Below the pieces are notes generated by a model that was not told the origin of the DNA, did no database searches, and saw nothing but the letters and a program-made list of their open reading frames with translations. A program made the translations under genes and the position numbers. 64,000 nt of DNA from Toxonevra muliebris (Eukaryota; Arthropoda; Insecta; Diptera; Pallopteridae), in contig OY829329.1 of NCBI GenBank assembly GCA_963691655.1, positions 64,846,852-64,910,851 on the forward strand, read 5' to 3'. Below, piece after piece: positions 46,816 to 58,095 of this stretch; the stretch's first letter is position 1; each line of letters starts with the position of its first letter.

Positions 46816-47111
46816 AGGTATCGGCATCCAACATGGCGCTCTATTTTTCAATCTAGGCTCTACTGTCAATTCAAAAATTATTTCATCATCAATTGTGTGT
46901 ATAAGTGTTTCGTGACACGTATGTGTGTGTGTGTGTTTTGTGATTTCAACTCATATAAAAACCACTGCGCTCAGCGCTCTCACATCATAGTGTCGTTCTC
47001 TCTCTTTTGGTTTTTTTTTTTGTGTGAAGTTTTTACGCTCTCAATTTAAGAGAGCGAAAAACCTCATATAAGAAAAACTAAAAGAGAGCACGGCACTTGG
47101 TCGGCGGATCT
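46816..47111. repeat. Dispersed repeat plus half foldback unit
   Basis: 46816-46990 is the uninterrupted version of the repeat split at 36102-36680. From about 46985 to 47111 follow the words tcaatttaagagagcgaaaa and cacttggtcggcggatct, which match the right arm of the foldback units at 4110-4690. The inverted inner pair cgctctc/gagagcg is kept, but the left outer arm is degraded. Confidence 0.55.
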
Positions 47112-47119
47112 GCCATGAT

Positions 47120-47524
47120 CAGTGTTGCCGTTTTGAAAATTTTAAGGGGAGAAATTTTTCCTTTTAAGAGAAGGATTTTTACAAGGAAGGAATTTTCCAA
47201 AATGTCTTCCAAGTTTTCAAATAAGTATTACTTAGAATCTAGAGTCTTAGATAATTGCAAACAGTTGCAGTAATGTATAGACATTTTATTAGAAAAAATA
47301 CATTTTTTCATTCACAGCTGTTACAACTTCACTTCATACTTAAAGCTAAAAAATTTATGAAAATAAAACAAATTTATATACTTAAAAACCAAATATTCCT
47401 TCTTTGGAAACATATGGTAGTATCTGTAAATAATAATAAAAAAAAAGCAATCTTTCTTCTCAAAACTGGGTAAAATAACATTTGTGGTACTTTGAACCAG
47501 CTTAATCGAAGGTACCTAGAAGGA

Positions 47525-47555
<31 letters not shown>

Positions 47556-48158
47556 GTAGCTTTTCTTACCAACCATTATTGCATTAAAAGTTGCAGTAAG
47601 CAAGCAATTTCGTTTTTCGTCTTTAATTAGATTCAATTGAGAAAAAATTATATTTGCCGCTGTACTGCTATGTGGATAAATAATAAATTTTTCCAATTTT
47701 GAAAGCATTTTCTCTTTTAAAGCATTCTTTAAATAAAAAATTTCACACCAATATTCTTCCAGTTCCAAATCTAATATATATATATAAATTCATTACTAAT
47801 TTATTGATATTTATTAAATATGCAAACTTACTTTTACGCGGTTTTTCTACTATTGATTTCAATTGTCAAAAATTACAAATATTAACACAAAGACAAGCAA
47901 AAACTTCTGGAAATGGAACACGAACTTTTGAATTTTGACAGTAATCCAGCGATAAATAAAGTAGAGCTAGTCATAGTAACAAATATTTCACAGACAGAAA
48001 CTAAAATAACCCAACAGAACATATTTAGTTTGATTTACGTTTACAACCGAAAATTCAAGAATATGAAATAGGAGGTTTTTTTCCGATTGGGGAGGACAGG
48101 AGGATTGAGATTTGAGCGGAGTACGAATACTCCGATCGGAGTACCTTCGGCAGCACTG
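47120..48158. mobile_element. hAT element remnant with dimerisation domain, 1039 bp
   Basis: The left end is cagtgttgccg (47120-47130); the right end is its inverse with one mismatch (48148-48158). Exact 8-bp duplications, gccatgat, lie at 47112-47119 and 48159-48166. The termini resemble those of the 33772-36093 element, so both may share one transposase family. The inside encodes a piece of hAT C-terminal domain (next entry) directly beside a 24-T run. Confidence 0.85.
47532..47786 (-). pseudogene. hAT transposase C-terminal dimerisation fragment
   Basis: In minus direction the frame reads LEEYW, then LEKFIIYPHSSTAANIIFSQ, LNLIKDEKRN and FNAIM, ending in a Lys run coded by an A tract. The order Pro-His-Ser-Ser, then IFSQLNLIK, then RN fits the hAT C-terminal dimerisation domain (family usually called Dimer_Tnp_hAT). 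The usual Glu/Arg in the ERxFS position is replaced (ANIIFS). Upstream, within about 20 codons, there is a stop. The catalytic parts of the transposase are absent. Confidence 0.7.
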
Positions 48159-48166
48159 GCCATGAT

Positions 48167-51100
48167 CACACTGAGCATATTTTAGCACAACAGAAAATGT
48201 TACACCAAGCAACGTTCTCTGCAAGCAGAGAGAGAGAGAGTTATGTTATTGACATAGTTCTCTCTCACCTATATGAATGAAACTCAATGATTTGCCTCTC
48301 CTACATCTCAGTAATTTATGACGGAGGAATTTTCCTCTCAGCATCGCATTCACTCTCTGGTTTTTTATATCGGCAATCATTACACAAGAGATACCCCTAT
48401 TGCTTGTTTTTCATATGTTAGCAATTTGATAAAGTAAATCATCTCTATCTCCCTCTGCCTTTGAATATGACATAGTGAAAATCTGGAATATGAATGAAAG
48501 GTATTGTTTTGATTGGGAAAGAAGAAAAATATCAGTAAAAGTTCACTTTGAATGTAGTTCAATTGTAAATACTTCAATTAGATGAGCTTAAAATGGATTT
48601 TGGAAATTACTTTTATTTTGCCATAAAAAACGTATTGAAAGGCAAGCATTTGCAACAATGACATTTTTTTGCAGCAAATACTACTTTGGTAGGTTCACTT
48701 TTAACTCCTGTAATTTTTCGTTATGAAGTACCATTACTTAAAAAATCACCATCTTAAAACACAAAAAAAAGAAGAAAACTCCAAAGTTTAAAGAGCTTTT
48801 AAAAAAATTGTCCAAAAACGTCCTCTCTTACTCTTTTACTTATTTCGTTCAAGAGATATCTCTACAATAATAAGAAAAAAATTTCAGCTGCATATGCTTG
48901 CATATTTAGACGTAGTAATCAATTTTCTAGCGGAACCTCGAATGAAAAAAGCAGGTTTTTGGAAAAATGTGAGCACACCAAAAATCTTACTCCAATTTTC
49001 AAGGCATGAGATTGGGTTCTATGGCAATTTTGTGCCAAAAAACTGATTTAGGCGCTTGTTTTGTATGGGACGTGCCACGCCTTTATTTCCAATCTTAACC
49101 ATTTTTGTTTTAAGAAATCCTTACAGTATCAGTAGCCACTGCACAAAAATTTATCAAGTTTATTACTTCAAAAGTTTTTGAGATATTATAATTTTTTCAT
49201 TCAGCTTATATAGGAAGTGGGCGTGTCCGTTAACCGATTTAGTTGAAATTCGCAATATTTCTTACTATTTACCTAAAAAATATCTGTGCAAAATTTCATT
49301 GTCCTACCACTACTCCTTCTATTTTTGTCCACCGGTTGTATGTAGACGCTACACTGTGTGGCGCGCCATGGCGGTAGAATAGAACTACGTATACCACGTT
49401 TTGAACATTTTCGAAGTAATCAAAAAAGCTAGAAATTCTACAGTAACCTAACAGCTTTATCGCTGATGTTGAATGCGGTTCCTAGAAACCCCCAGTAGGT
49501 TTTGAAATACTCCAGCTCAAAAAAATAGAATGAAATAAAATGAAAAAATGCGGAAATCAGTCGGAATGAAATATTTCGTACAATATTTCCATAGCCGGAG
49601 TTACTTCTTTTGTCTCACCAAACATATTTGTTTATTATGGCAGCCAACGTCACAGTGAATTGATATGACTAAAGCATTAAGAACTGTTGATTCCCAAATA
49701 TTTGCTCCACTCATAACAAGTTGGTTATTTGTGGAGCTGGAAACCCGATTGTGAAATACTAGCTAACACTTGGTCATAGTTAGACTAGACTAGACAAGAT
49801 TACACACAGAGTTTGATTTTAGGTTATTGTTAAGTGTGTCATTCAATCTCCAAAGAGCTTAGATGTTCTGAATCAAAAATGATCCTTAAAAAAATGAAAT
49901 CAATAACAAAAGGTTAGTGACGAAGACAAGAAAAAGGATATGGGTGAGAAGCCTATGACATTTCAGGGTTGATATCGATCATCCAAAGTTTCGCCTTCGA
50001 TTTCTGAAGATAACTTTAATGAAGGTGAAATTAAAAAAAAAATAGTTTTTGCTTTTAAAATGATATTTTTAGTGCTTCTCGCATTTCGATTTTTTATGGG
50101 TTTTTTGTATATTATTTAAAATTTTTGTTCTTTTTTTTATTACAATTTACTAACATCTACATACGAACAATTTCACAATCAAAGTTGACAAAGAAGCAAA
50201 AACTTTTCAACCGAACTACCGTAACATATGGAAAAATATTCATTTAAATAGCAATACCAGGGATATGGATGTAATTTTATGTTTCTTTTTTGTTTTTTGT
50301 TTTTTTTTTTTTTTGGACTTTCTCTTTCGATTGCTGTTTTGTTGTTGTTTTGTGATTTGCACTGCAAATTGCTTTTTCCAATTTACGCCAATATAAGTAA
50401 CGTTTGGTTAAATGGCTATGAAGCAGCAACAACAACATACCAGCACCACAACCAGCACTACGACTACGACCGACAGTACATATACATACACACAACACAC
50501 CAAAACGAGTACATGTAACTAACTCTATTAACGAAGCGGAAACGGAAGTACACAGTCGCGGTTGAATTGAGTTGAGACTCGAACGCAATAGCCAGCACCA
50601 GGAGTAGCACCAGTATCACTACCACAACCGTATGTGTGCCTTTCAGTGTTAGTGTACGTATGTGTGTTTGTGTGTGACAACACAATTTTAAATACAAAAA
50701 AAAATATAGTATATATTTAGGTGAAATTCTGTCGAACATTAGTAGCAGTAGAAGTGTGCAACTGACCAATTCCAATGTTGGGGCTGATTCTGCTGTTCGA
50801 ATTTCCATTTCGCAAAAGTGTTGATGGCATTCGACATTTTTTCCAAATCTACTCTCCTCAGTTTTTGTTTTTTTTTTTTTTGTTTTGAGTTATTTTTGTG
50901 TTCAATGTTTTATTTTGTGTTTGCACTTCCTGCAGGGGATGCGCAAACTATGATGAAAGTCTCGCATGCAATGTTTCCCTTTTAACTGGGTTATCACATT
51001 TAATCAGCCTGTGTCTATCTGTCTGTCTATCTGTGTAGGAATGAGTAGCTCATGACTCTAGGCGCATAGCGGCGCGCACATTTGATGACCGGATATGATT

Positions 51101-51193
51101 GCGTTGTAATTGACAATTTATCGTGTCAATCGGCGTTGATGTGAACAAACTATTTTTAATTAACATTCGTACCGGAAATACCATTTTGCATCA
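48167..51193. other. Non-coding spacer
   Basis: About 48890-49500 holds blocks of the same gtgccacgcc family as 12751-13159. GA/CT tracts are near 48228-48240. Frames at 50277-50808 follow microsatellites (tgtgtg, gtagcagcac). No supportable gene. Confidence 0.5.
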
Positions 51194-51652
51194 ATGACAA
51201 ACAAAAAAAAATATATGTCCATAACAACTGTGAACCAAAAAAAAAACACTAACGTAATGCTACGAAACTTGACAATAAAACCAATTTATTGTGAGTTCGT
51301 TTCACTTATTTTTTGTAAAATATATAAATCATTTGTAGTAAGGCAAAAGTATTTAAAAAACTCATTTAAAATTAAATTTTTAAAATTAAATTTTAAAGCC
51401 CTGATAGAACCGATATATTTTGATTATGCCTTAAAGTATGCAACGTATCAATGTCGATTTATTGAATCCATTTTCCCACACGATCTGGTTTATAGCTTTT
51501 TTGGCCGTGGTGAAGTAAAAGTCCAGCATGACATCGATTCTTTTGTGAAATTCCCTGGTTGAAAGTTTATGCAGTATCTATTCTCGACGATAGATGGATG
51601 AATGCTTTAAATGCAGTTCATGGAGGCAAGCTATTCCACCGTTACTGTAATA
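51194..51652 (+). other. Unrecognised open frame, possible relic
   Basis: A 122-codon frame (51194-51562) in AT-rich DNA has a non-random C-terminal part, including FPHDLVYSFFGRGEVKVQHD. After the stop, another frame continues with KVYAVSILDDRWMNALNAVH and GGKLFHRYC to about 51650. The composition of this stretch is more balanced than its surroundings. I do not recognise the family. It may be a decayed transposon or host exon sequence. Confidence 0.25.
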
Positions 51653-51979
51653 TTTTTTTTGGCTGTGAACTTTTTTTTTTTTTAAGCCACGCAAATTAGC
51701 GCCAATAGTTCGAGTACAGTCCCCTAATTGACAGCTTTGAATGCCTTAGCTTCAAGAAATGTGCCCAGTAAAACTTCCTGCTCCCTTTTTTCAACTTTAA
51801 ATTTAAAAGAAACCAAAGACAAGGAAACTTTCTTGACCCTTGTCTCCCGTGACTAATAATTAACTATCTCATTACCATTGAGGTTACCATAACCTAATTA
51901 ACGTTACCTTGTTCACATAGTAGCTCAAGGATTAAATGCTTTGAGGACTATTTAATAGTCTGAGAGTAAGCAGTTCCAA

Positions 51980-53610
51980 ATTAAACCAAGAGTAGAGCAA
52001 AAATCACACCGAAGTTAAGGTAGAAATTCTTACCAAAAATAAACCATGGGCATAACAAAATTCTGGCCAAAATATAAATCAAAATCAGTACAAGAGTAGA
52101 CTAAAGCTCATTACTCAAAATTAAGATCAAAAGCTGTCCAAGAGTATACCAAAATTCAAACCAAGACTTAGAATTTAGACCAAAATCAGACCACGAGTAG
52201 ACTAAAATTCTGGCTGAAACTCAAGTTCGAGATTAGACCAAAACCCAGACTTAAATCAGACCAAGAGTTCATCAAAATTTTGCACAAAATCCAGATTAAT
52301 AAATGGTTCAGAATAAACCAAAAACGGACAACAATTTCGACCAAAATCCATCAATAGACAGTTCAAGGGTAGATCAAAATTCGAACCAAGTATCAGATGC
52401 AGAAACTCGACCAAAAACAATCTAAAAGCAGATCAAAATTCTGACCAAAATTCACATCAAAAGCAGTCCTAAGGACAACAAAAATCCAGACCAAAATTAG
52501 ACTTAGATTGGACCAAAACTTAAACTAAAACTCAAACCAAAATTCAGCCCAAAATCTAGGAAAAAAATCCGGCTTAGATTAGACCAAGACACAAACCGAA
52601 ATTCAAGCCAAAATTCAGATGAAAATCCGGCTTAAATTAGACCAAAACACAAACCAAAATTCAAGACAAAATTCAGATCAAATCCGGCTTAGATTAGACC
52701 AAACCACAAACCAAAGTTCAAGACAAAATTCAGATCAAAATCGAGCTTAGATTAGATCAAGCTTCAAACCAAGATTAAAGCTAAAATTCAGATCAAAAAA
52801 CCAACTTAGATTAGACCAAAACTCAAACAAAAATTGAAACCAAAATCCATTTCAAAATCAGATTTTGATAAAACCAAAACTCAAACCAAAATTCAAGCCA
52901 AAATCCAGATCAAAACCAGATTTGGATTAGACCCAAATTCAAACCAAAATCCAAGGCCAAAATCTAGACCAAAATCAGACTTAGATTAGACCAAACAGCA
53001 AACCAAAATTCAGCCCAAAATTTAGATCAAAATCCGGCTTAGAATAGACCAAAATACAAACCAAAATTCAAGCCAAAATCCAGATCAAAATCGAGCTTAG
53101 ATTAGATCAGGCTTCAAACCAAGATTCAGGCCAAGATCCAGATCAAAATCCAACTTAGATTAGACCAAAACTCAAACCAAAATTTAAACCAAAAACCGCT
53201 TCAAAATCTGATTTTGATTAGACCAAAACTCAAACAAAAATTGAAACCAAAATCCATTTCAAAATCAGATTTTGATAAAACCAAAACTCAAACCAAAATT
53301 CAAGCCAAAATCCAGATCAAAACCAGATTTGGATTAGACCCAAATTCAAACCAAAATCCAAGACCAAAATCTAGACCAAAATCAGACTTAGATTAGACCA
53401 ATCAGCAAACCAAAATTCAGCCAAAATTTAGATCAAAATCCGGCTTAGAATAGACCAAAATACAAACCAAAATTCAAGCCAAAATCCAGATCAAAATCGA
53501 GCTTAGATTAGATCAGGCTTCAAACCAAGATTCAGGCCAAGATCCAGATCAAAATCCAACTTAGATTAGACCAAAACTCAAACAAAAATTCAAACCAAAA
53601 ACCGCTTCAA
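51980..53610. repeat. Large aaaattcagacc array with higher-order periods
   Basis: Same 12-bp motif family as the two arrays near the nuclease gene. From about 52500 the units are organised in blocks of about 58 bp, each with cttagattagacc, then caaaccaaaattcaagcc, then cagatcaaaatc. At the right end a block of about 407 bp is repeated nearly exactly: caaacaaaaattgaaaccaa occurs at 52824 and 53231, and the copies differ by a few substitutions and indels. Non-coding. Confidence 0.9.
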
Positions 53611-53864
53611 AATCGATCATAATCATGAACGAATTGGTAGTTCATCAAAGCTACCCACTGATTCGATTGCGTCATGGCAAAGTTCTCTTTTGTACTCAGT
53701 ATTTTTATTCGTGAAATTTCGCATCAGAACCACTCCGTGTAAGCGAAGACAACTTTTTTTGTAATAACACAGAGTGGTTCTTTTTCGATTTGCTCGCTCA
53801 CTTTGTTCTTTACCTTTCATATTGGTTTAAAAGCGATCGAACAGATAATGCTCATGTGGCTCTC

Positions 53865-54331
53865 ATAAAAATAAAAATAAAAATAAAAATAAAAATAAAA
53901 ATAAAAATAAAAATAAAAATAAAAATAAAAATAAAAATAAAAATAAAAATAAAAATAAAAATAAAAATAAAAATAAAAATAAAAATAAAAATAAAAATAA
54001 AAATAAAAATAAAAATAAAAATAAAAATAAAAATAAAAATAAAAATAAAAATAAAAATAAAAATAAAAATAAAAATAAAAATAAAAATAAAAATAAAAAT
54101 AAAAATAAAAATAAAAATAAAAATAAAAATAAAAATAAAAATAAAAATAAAAATAAAAATAAAAATAAAAATAAAAATAAAAATAAAAATAAAAATAAAA
54201 ATAAAAATAAAAATAAAAATAAAAATAAAAATAAAAATAAAAATAAAAATAAAAATAAAAATAAAAATAAAAATAAAAATAAAAATAAAAATAAAAATAA
54301 AAATAAAAATAAAAATAAAAATAAAAATAAA
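53865..54331. repeat. (AAAAAT)n array, about 467 bp
   Basis: About 78 perfect copies of a hexamer that reads ataaaa in its first phase. It breaks down into ataaat and aaatataa at the right end. Because the unit is 6 bp, both strands are open: the plus strand reads (KI)n and the minus strand (FL)n. These are not genes. Confidence 0.97.
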
Positions 54332-55723
54332 TAAATATAAATTAAAATATATAAATAAATAAAAAATGTTTTTTTTTTCTTTTTGCTTTTGTATTGAAAC
54401 TGACAGTTTTGGACCGGTGCAAAGTTATCTATTGGGGCCCGATTCACCCTTTTCAATGACAACTCCTTGTTAAAGTTACAGGTTAATTTCATACGGTTTC
54501 TAAGTTTAAAAACCTGTCACGTGATAGGTTCCAGAACCTTTCCCATTTTCCGTAGGGGTAATTCCCATTCAACAACAACAAGACCTCAAAATATATTCAA
54601 ATAATTTTATATGAAACTTTTAATGTTTCCCCCGCCTTATTGTTAGAAATATATGTTAATCTTTTTCGATAATTTACCAAAGTTAATATATCTTCTTATT
54701 CACTGTTCTCTACTTGTTCCGTTTTTTTCTTCTCTCATCATCTGTGATTCATGAAAGACTTCCGTTTCCGCCATAGCTAACATTTTGTGTTAGTTGAACA
54801 TTTTATACAAAAGCAAACCCAAAAAAACAAAAAAGCAAAACTTTTATGAAATCTGTCGGTCTGCTATTTCTGTTCTCTTTCTCTAGTTACAACTTTTAAT
54901 TTTTTTTTCCCCCATTTTCATTTTTGTTTTCTAAATAGTTTTGTTTCATTTCATTGCAGCGTGTAATTCCGAATTCGGTTCAGTGCTTAGAGCACAGTTG
55001 AAGTAGTTGTAAATTATAGTCACAAAAGCTTATTCACAGGTGTACTTTAGTGCTTGCTTCCGTTTCCGGTAAGTCTACTGACGTGTATGGCATTATGATG
55101 TGTCATTCGAGAACGAACGAACGAATGAATGAATGAATGAACGAGCGGCAGAAAAACTAATACCAAATGCCACACAGCAAAAATTTTCACATTGCAGGGT
55201 TTCACAACTATTTTTTTATTATCTATTTTGCTTTGCAAAACTTGATATTATTAAATAGACAATTGATTGTTTTGTAGTATTGAAGTTGAATGCAGACAAC
55301 CCTAGTTTTATAGCTAAAGCTTAAGATTCACTGCATTTTTCCATGTCCTGCTTACATATATACATAGTAGTATTCAGTATGAAGTAAGTAAGTAGTATGC
55401 ATGAATTCTCTTAGAGTTCAAGCTATCAGCAGAGCTTCATGCTCGATTATTTCATCTTATGCATACATAAATACTAATACAAATCTATGTCGGTAGATGG
55501 GGTAGTACGTACCTGGTACCTACCTTCACACATACACATACATGCGTACATATATTTCTATGTACTTATATTTAAAACTTACAAATAATAATTTTGTGAG
55601 AGAGCGAAAGTTTTCTGTTTGTAATATTGCTGCGCTACAACTTCGTTAAGGTAACAACAACCACTTGAGGTATGTATACACATAAATATGGTGATACTTT
55701 CATCCCAGCTACCCTCCTCATCC
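54332..55723. other. Non-coding spacer
   Basis: Includes a gaacgaac/gaatgaat tetranucleotide patch at about 55110-55146. No supportable gene. Confidence 0.5.
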
Positions 55724-55731
55724 CCTCAACC

Positions 55732-57238
55732 CAGGGCCGTAGCCAGGATTTTTTTCGGGGGGGGGAGAGATTTTCATTCGAAGAAAATATTCATAAATAA
55801 TTTTTATGAAAGTGATGTTTAAATAAATAAATTAGATACGATGTTGCATTTGATGGACCCTATCAGTCAAGGGACAAGAGTGGATAAATGCCTTAAAGCT
55901 TTAGGAATTGTTTTTTCCGAGTTTTTTTTTTTAATCTTAACCTAAAAAAAATGGCCGAAAATTACATAAAATTTACAGAATAATCAATTTCAATTTTTTC
56001 AAATAAATATTATTCAATGTGAATTCCAAATGCATTTTTTTAATGTCAAGGACATAATTTCGATAACTCCTTGACTTTCCATTACCCAAAGTTAAAATAA
56101 TGACCAATAATGCTAAAAATATTCAGAGGCTAATTTTTTCAAACGATTATCCGTGGGAATTCGGGCCATTATCAATTATGAGGAACCCGGATGAAGTTGG
56201 CATATATTCCCTAAATTCGTGCAGTCACAGCATTAAAAGGGATCTTCCGAGTCGGGGTGCTCTGAGCAATAATGGGTTAAAGAATTAATTACATTTTAAG
56301 ATTGTCTTCAAAAACTTTGAAGCTGATCCAATAACACTGCCCTGCATGGGTTTGGCAGATAATATGATTCCTAGCATAAATTTTTCATGCTGAAAATAAA
56401 TCTGAGGTCAGAAACTTCGCATTACGTCACGTTTTAGAAAAATTGGGACTGAAATCCCTAAAAATACCGTTTTTGGCCATTTTTGAGAAATTGTAGAGCT
56501 GAACCCTGACGTGCTAGAAACTTCGAAAATTAGGAATTAAAGGCTAAGTCATGCCCTTTCAAATAAATCCTAAGTCATATTGTTTTCATGCGCCCTTAAA
56601 GCAGGGGATGTGTTTATGTCTACAGGTGCAGGAAAAAATTTACAAAGAACATATTTTATCTTACTCACACTCACCGCCAGACATAATGAAAGGTGCAGTG
56701 GTCCGCAGTGTTTTAAGGGGCGCTGGTTACAAATCTGCAGTCAGATTTTAAAAATTTAAAATTCCTAATCAAATATGACGGACAAGTTTAGCATAATAAA
56801 ATATTGCTTTGTATTACTTTTCACATAAGTCTAATTTTACAAGGATCCGACAGTTTTTTCTATTTTTCATTAATTTTTAAACTTTTCAATATGTTTCACG
56901 ACGAAGCTTTAAATCAAAAACAGTTACTGACATAGAAAAACTATGAATGCAGGATTGCTCAGTATCACCTTCTCTTTTTGAATCCGAAATCAAGCCTCAT
57001 GTCAAAGAAAATAAATCAGATTTGGTCGCATAGTGTAACTAAGATTTCAAATTTGCTTGACTTTTTAGAAAAAAAACCGATGGAAGTAAAAAATATTCAA
57101 AAATCTTCCAATAGATTTTATTTTCTACTTTTTTTCCATCCACTGGAAATTAATATAAAAAATTAGAAGAAAGTTTCCACATTTCGGGGGGGGGGGGGGG
57201 GTCAGAACCCCCAAAACCTCCCCCTAAATACGGCCTTG
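55732..57238 (-). mobile_element. Non-autonomous hAT-type element, copy 2, 1507 bp
   Basis: This is the inverted homologue of 41544-42585. It begins cagggccgtagccaggat and ends ctaaatacggccttg. Flanks cctcaacc (55724-55731) and cctccacc (57239-57246) match at 7 of 8 positions, a slightly eroded target duplication. It is longer than copy 1 by an inner segment near 56440-56840. The longest inner frames (62-66 codons) show no transposase motif. G and C runs of up to 16 bases lie just inside the ends. Confidence 0.85.
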
Positions 57239-57246
57239 CCTCCACC

Positions 57247-58087
57247 CTCCACCATTTCCATTTCCCACTTTGTGCCTGCTGCTTTTTAACTTCATTGTTC
57301 GAAAACTCATAGCTTTATAGCATCCTTTGGATATGTGAGGCTGTAGTTGTTAGTAGTGTGAGTTTCAAAAGTTCTTAACTCACGTAAAAGTTAAACGCCA
57401 CGTTTCACTTGAATAATTGAGAACGATTAGGCTAAAACTTTTACATTGATTAAGCCCTAAGTTGGCCAAACATTTACCATCTATGTATGTATGTATGTAG
57501 AGCAAGCGGCTTGATGATTTGGTATGCTGGAAAGAGTCTTCTTACTCTACTTCTGCTTCTTCTTCTTTTAAAGCTAAGTCTCTTGTATATTTGTATGTAA
57601 ATATAGTCGCAGTTCTCGTAGTCATCGGCTTATGGCGTTCCTATCAACAAATCTCAAAAAATATGTATTATATAACTTGTTTAACAATTGTTATCCGTCG
57701 CCACGAAAATCTTTAGAATACATAAACAAACACACACACACACAAAAACACATACTAAGGTAAATTAATAGTTACATATGTTTGTATGCATGTAAGTAAG
57801 TTTCAAAGTGGCGTTGTCGTTGTTATATGCTAACGGCAAATATTTTTAAAGCATTTGCTCTTTATATTGTTGAACGCATCGTGAGGTTTGAAGCTAAATA
57901 ATACAAACTTTATATTTTCATAAACAACAACAACAAATACTTAATAGAATAGGGAATGGATGGTTTTTTAAGTTAGTTAGATTTAAATGAATGGGCACTA
58001 TTAGGTGGCCATAAACCATAATTAAGTAGCTGTATTTATATTAGCTTATCTCGTTTTCTTAAACATTTCAAGTTGTAACGGATATAG
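57247..58087. other. Non-coding spacer
   Basis: Includes a gtat run near 57484-57499 and (CA)n near 57730-57743. No supportable gene. Confidence 0.5.
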
Positions 58088-58095
58088 TTGTACTA

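Noticed and set aside
53790..54492. Long frames of (KI)n on plus and (FL)n on minus strand (190 and 209 codons)
   Set aside because: They are the direct translation of the (AAAAAT)n array, whose unit length keeps both strands open.
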